16,561 nt of DNA from NCBI GenBank assembly GCA_945897395.1, contig CAMDFE010000004.1:1-16561 (forward strand), written 5' to 3'. Position numbers and translations under genes: made by a program. Below, piece by piece: positions 14,391-16,561 of this stretch. Origin of the DNA: Chryseobacterium gleum (GTDB lineage Bacteria > Bacteroidota > Bacteroidia > Flavobacteriales_D > Sanyastnellaceae). A model generated the notes under the pieces. It saw only the letters and a program-made list of their open reading frames with translations, was not told where the DNA came from and made no database searches. Each line of letters starts with the position of its first letter. The stretch's first letter is position 1.

Positions 14391-14813
14391 TCCATAAAAA
14401 TTAAGACTGTGCGTGGAAATTTCAATGTCGAAAATCTCTTCCAATGTTGACTTAATGTTTTGAATTCTTGGGTCGCAAAATTCGAAGACCTCCCCGGTGT
14501 CTGTTAAAATAATGTGATCGTGCTGTTTATTCTGATAGGCCTTTTCGAAATGCGCTATGTTCTGTCCGAATTGATTTTTTCTTACAAGTGCGCAGTTCAG
14601 CAATAACTCTATCGTGTTGTACAACGTTGCTCTGGAAACTCGGTATTTCTTGTTCTTCATTCGAACATAGAGCGCTTCAATATCGAAATGATCGTCGATG
14701 GTATAAATCTCGGCAAGAATAGCATATCGCTCAGGTGTTTTGCGATGCAAATGCTTTTCTAAATACGCCGTGAAAATTTCCTTGACCTTATCTTGAATAT
14801 CTTGTTGGGACAT
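14373..14813 (-). CDS. Fur-family metal-responsive transcriptional regulator
   Basis: Fur-family proteins are metal-binding dimeric repressors controlling iron, zinc, manganese or peroxide genes. From the ATG at 14811-14813 the protein has 146 residues, the normal length. The N-terminal winged helix includes HRKTPERYAILAEIY and the recognition segment YRVSRATLYNTIELLL (57-72). Likely regulatory metal ligands are H42, E90, H98 and H100 (HFE and QHDH), aligning with E. coli Fur H33, E81, H88 and H90. There is no CxxC pair, only C74 and C113, so the classical structural zinc-sulfur site is missing. Longer starts (14864, 14870) would add an atypical N-terminal tail. Which metal it senses cannot be told. 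It is divergent from ftsZ, and its KRKRK tail lies inside the shared terminator. Confidence 0.9.
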   Translation of the reverse strand: MSQQDIQDKVKEIFTAYLEKHLHRKTPERYAILAEIYTIDDHFDIEALYVRMKNKKYRVSRATLYNTIELLLNCALVRKNQFGQNIAHFEKAYQNKQHDHIILTDTGEVFEFCDPRIQNIKSTLEEIFDIEISTHSLNFYGKRKRK

Positions 14814-14818
14814 GTGCG

Positions 14819-14826
14819 CAAATGTA
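14819..14826 (-). promoter_or_regulatory. -7 promoter element immediately upstream of the Fur-family gene
   Basis: Minus strand reads TACATTTG, an exact TAnnTTTG match, only 5 bases before the ATG at 14813. If used, the mRNA would be leaderless or nearly so. No -33 TTG was seen at the usual distance, so this is a moderate call. Confidence 0.45.
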
Positions 14827-14880
14827 CAACGTGAGATTTTTTCTTCCATATAATATTTATTCATTTCCACAACAGCTCTT

Positions 14881-14895
14881 TACTAACATTTAGTA
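14881..14895. promoter_or_regulatory. 7-1-7 dyad, candidate Fur-family operator
   Basis: TACTAAC-A-TTTAGTA is a 15-base dyad matching at 6 of 7 positions per arm, with a one-base centre. This is the geometry of Fur, PerR and Zur boxes. It lies in the region shared by the Fur-family gene and ftsZ, about 70 bases upstream of the former's start and just upstream of a TATTTTG (14902-14908) that could serve ftsZ. Binding is inferred only. Confidence 0.35.
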
Positions 14896-14997
14896 GTTCA
14901 CTATTTTGAAAAGTGCGTTTGCAACAAAGAGCAATTGTGTGCTTACTTCGGAAAACCAAAATTTACTGATTTACCTACCTCAAAAAGCTTTTATACG

Positions 14998-16561
14998 ATG
15001 TCAGATTTGCTCAATTTCAATCTTCCAAAACAAGAAGAAAACGCCATTATCAAAGTTGTTGGTGTTGGTGGTGGCGGCTCAAACGCCGTTAACTACATGT
15101 TCAACAAAGGAATTAACGGTGTAGACTTCGTTGTGTGTAACACCGATGCTCAATCGTTAGACAACAGCCCAATTCTAAACAAAATGCAATTGGGTCATAC
15201 GCTTACCAAAGGTCGCGGAGCAGGGGCTCGTCCAGAAGTGGGTCGAGATGCTGCCATGGAGTCCATCGAAGAAATTCGTGCGTTGTTCAATCCCGATCTT
15301 CAAATGGTTTTCGTCACTGCTGGAATGGGTGGCGGTACTGGAACAGGTGCTGCTCCTGTCATTGCGCAAGTTGCAAAGGAAATGGGTATTCTTACGGTAG
15401 GTATTGTTACCGTTCCTTTTGCTTTTGAAAATAAGAAAAGAACTGCTCAAGCAACAGCAGGTATTGAAGAAATGCGCAAGGCCGTTGATACGCTTTTGAT
15501 TATTCGCAACGATAAGTTGCGCGAACTATACGGAAACCTTTCTTTAAGCAATGCATTCAGTCATGCAGATGATGTGCTTTGCACAGCAGCTAAAAGCATT
15601 GCCGAGTTAATAACTATTACTGGTATTGTGAACGTGGACATGAACGACGTTATAACGGTAATGCGTGGAAGCGGAGTAGCCATTATGGGCAGCGGAAGAG
15701 CAAATGGTGAAGGCCAGGCTCTGCGAGCTGTGCAATTGGCTATGGAATCTCCTTTGTTAAACGACGATGATATTACAGGAGCTTCTCACATTTTGTTAAA
15801 TATTACATACGGAAACAACGAGTTGAAAATGGACGAAATCGGAGAGATTACCGATTTCATTCAAGAACTTGCTGGTCCGGAAGCGGACATCATCTGGGGT
15901 TACGGTAAAGACGAACAACTCGGAGAAGATATTTGTGTGAACGTTATTGCGACCGGTTTCGCGGCAAAAGAAATTGCCACGTTACTTCCGCTTAATGCTG
16001 TAAAAGAAACACCTGCCCCAGCTGCTGTATTCATTTTAGGGGATGCGCCAACTGCGCCGTTCGCAGTTGTGGAAGAAATTCCTGCAGTAGTCGCTGAAAC
16101 AGATACCATCACTGAATCAACAGTAGCAGAAGTAACTGAGGAGCCTTTCAAATTGGTATTGGCCGACGAGATTGAATTGGAAATTGAAAATTCATTTGAA
16201 TCGAATCCAACCGTTGAAGAGCCTGTTAAACAAGTGGCTTTGTTTTCATTCGCTGAATTCGAAAAAGCTGAATTGGCCAACGAAGAAACAGTGAAAATGG
16301 AATTAGAAGAACCTGAAATTCCAGAGTTGAGCACATTTAAAATTCAAGAGAACACTGAAACTGAGACACCATTCGTTCCTGCGTTCGAAAGCATTCGTCC
16401 TACTTCTGACAGCGAGGTTCCTGAGGTGCAAATGACTTTCAAACAAGAGGTCGCTACTGAAAATCGTCCACCTCGCACAGAACTACAAGCCCGCAACAAA
16501 GAGCGTGAAGCACGTATTCGTGAATACACTATGCGCATGAAGTCTCCAAACGGATTGAATG
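14998..16561 (+). CDS. ftsZ: Cell division protein FtsZ (3' end outside window)
   Basis: FtsZ is the tubulin-like GTPase that forms the division ring. The frame is open from the ATG at 14998 to the window edge, 521 codons so far. The GTPase core (about 18-320) has VGVGGGGSNAV (21-31), CNTDAQSL, the tubulin signature TAGMGGGTGTGAAP (107-120), and the T7 synergy loop NVDMND with catalytic N212, D214 and D217. After ATGF (residue 321) comes a long, acidic, Pro/Thr/Glu-rich linker of about 190 residues. The last visible segment, ARIREYTMRMKSPNGLN, looks like the lead-in to the conserved C-terminal peptide, so few residues are missing. Long linkers are usual in Bacteroidota. Unusually, the upstream neighbour is a divergent Fur-family gene, not ftsA. 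No clean -7 element was found; TATTTTG and TGCGTTTG (14902-14920) are the nearest. Confidence 0.95.
   Translation, partial: MSDLLNFNLPKQEENAIIKVVGVGGGGSNAVNYMFNKGINGVDFVVCNTDAQSLDNSPILNKMQLGHTLTKGRGAGARPEVGRDAAMESIEEIRALFNPDLQMVFVTAGMGGGTGTGAAPVIAQVAKEMGILTVGIVTVPFAFENKKRTAQATAGIEEMRKAVDTLLIIRNDKLRELYGNLSLSNAFSHADDVLCTAAKSIAELITITGIVNVDMNDVITVMRGSGVAIMGSGRANGEGQALRAVQLAMESPLLNDDDITGASHILLNITYGNNELKMDEIGEITDFIQELAGPEADIIWGYGKDEQLGEDICVNVIATGFAAKEIATLLPLNAVKETPAPAAVFILGDAPTAPFAVVEEIPAVVAETDTITESTVAEVTEEPFKLVLADEIELEIENSFESNPTVEEPVKQVALFSFAEFEKAELANEETVKMELEEPEIPELSTFKIQENTETETPFVPAFESIRPTSDSEVPEVQMTFKQEVATENRPPRTELQARNKEREARIREYTMRMKSPNGLN

Noticed and set aside
14814..14870. Upstream starts for the Fur-family gene (GTG 14870, ATG 14864, ATG 14849)
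   Set aside because: They add an N-terminal tail not found in the family and would have to be transcribed from upstream of the exact -7 element at 14819-14826. Not fully excluded.
15900..16334. 144-codon Ser/Ala/Asn-rich open frame on the minus strand inside ftsZ
   Set aside because: It is the complement of the acidic Glu/Pro/Val linker of FtsZ. Low complexity, and the plus-strand frame clearly continues as FtsZ.
1..16561. tRNA genes, riboswitches, CRISPR arrays, insertion sequences or integration sites
   Set aside because: No cloverleaf-like sequences, spaced repeats, transposase frames or flanking direct repeats were seen. No gene-free stretch exceeds about 185 bases.

Overview
The window looks like chromosomal DNA of a Bacteroidota bacterium, most likely in or near the Flavobacteriales. 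Four lines of evidence support this. Several genes are preceded by the Bacteroidota -7 promoter element TAnnTTTG. Most genes lack a Shine-Dalgarno sequence. A secreted protein ends in a type IX secretion (T9SS) type A sorting domain. The set includes Bacteroidota-typical proteins: a DUF4835/PorD-type protein, a divergent omega subunit, and an alpha-oxoamine synthase of the serine palmitoyltransferase/cysteate acyltransferase type. I cannot place it below order. It is mostly core genome: I see no insertion sequence, prophage, CRISPR array, tRNA or rRNA.

Region 1 (1-6494, minus strand) reads bamD, rpoZ, hairpin, coaBC, porD-like, recN, truB, queA (queA runs off the left edge). It joins outer-membrane assembly, an RNA polymerase subunit, coenzyme A synthesis, T9SS function, DNA repair and tRNA modification. 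Junctions are tight (ATGA and TAATG overlaps), apart from a terminator-like hairpin between rpoZ and coaBC and an inverted repeat between porD and recN.

Region 2 (6495-8842) starts from a divergent promoter region and holds, on the plus strand, an alpha-oxoamine synthase for sphingolipid- or sulfonolipid-type lipids and a T9SS-exported protein with one C-x4-C-H motif. A strong bidirectional terminator separates it from region 3.

Region 3 (8860-13062, minus) has two operons. One is a cyclophilin lipoprotein plus pheS, joined by a GTGA overlap and an almost full-length Shine-Dalgarno sequence, which is unusual here. The other is pdhA plus the E2 gene of pyruvate dehydrogenase, with no E1-beta gene.

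Region 4 (13125-14332) holds three small genes: a lipoprotein with a carboxypeptidase-regulatory-like fold, a conserved protein of unknown function, and a secreted MORN-like protein.

Region 5 (14358-16561) has a Fur-family regulator (minus) divergent from ftsZ (plus, open at the right edge). The 184-base intergenic region carries a 7-1-7 dyad of the shape Fur-family proteins bind. ftsZ is not preceded by ftsA here, a departure from the usual division cluster.

I did not find a clear new multi-gene system. The best leads are regulatory: the pheS Shine-Dalgarno, the fur/ftsZ dyad with a near-leaderless fur promoter, and the position of ftsZ.
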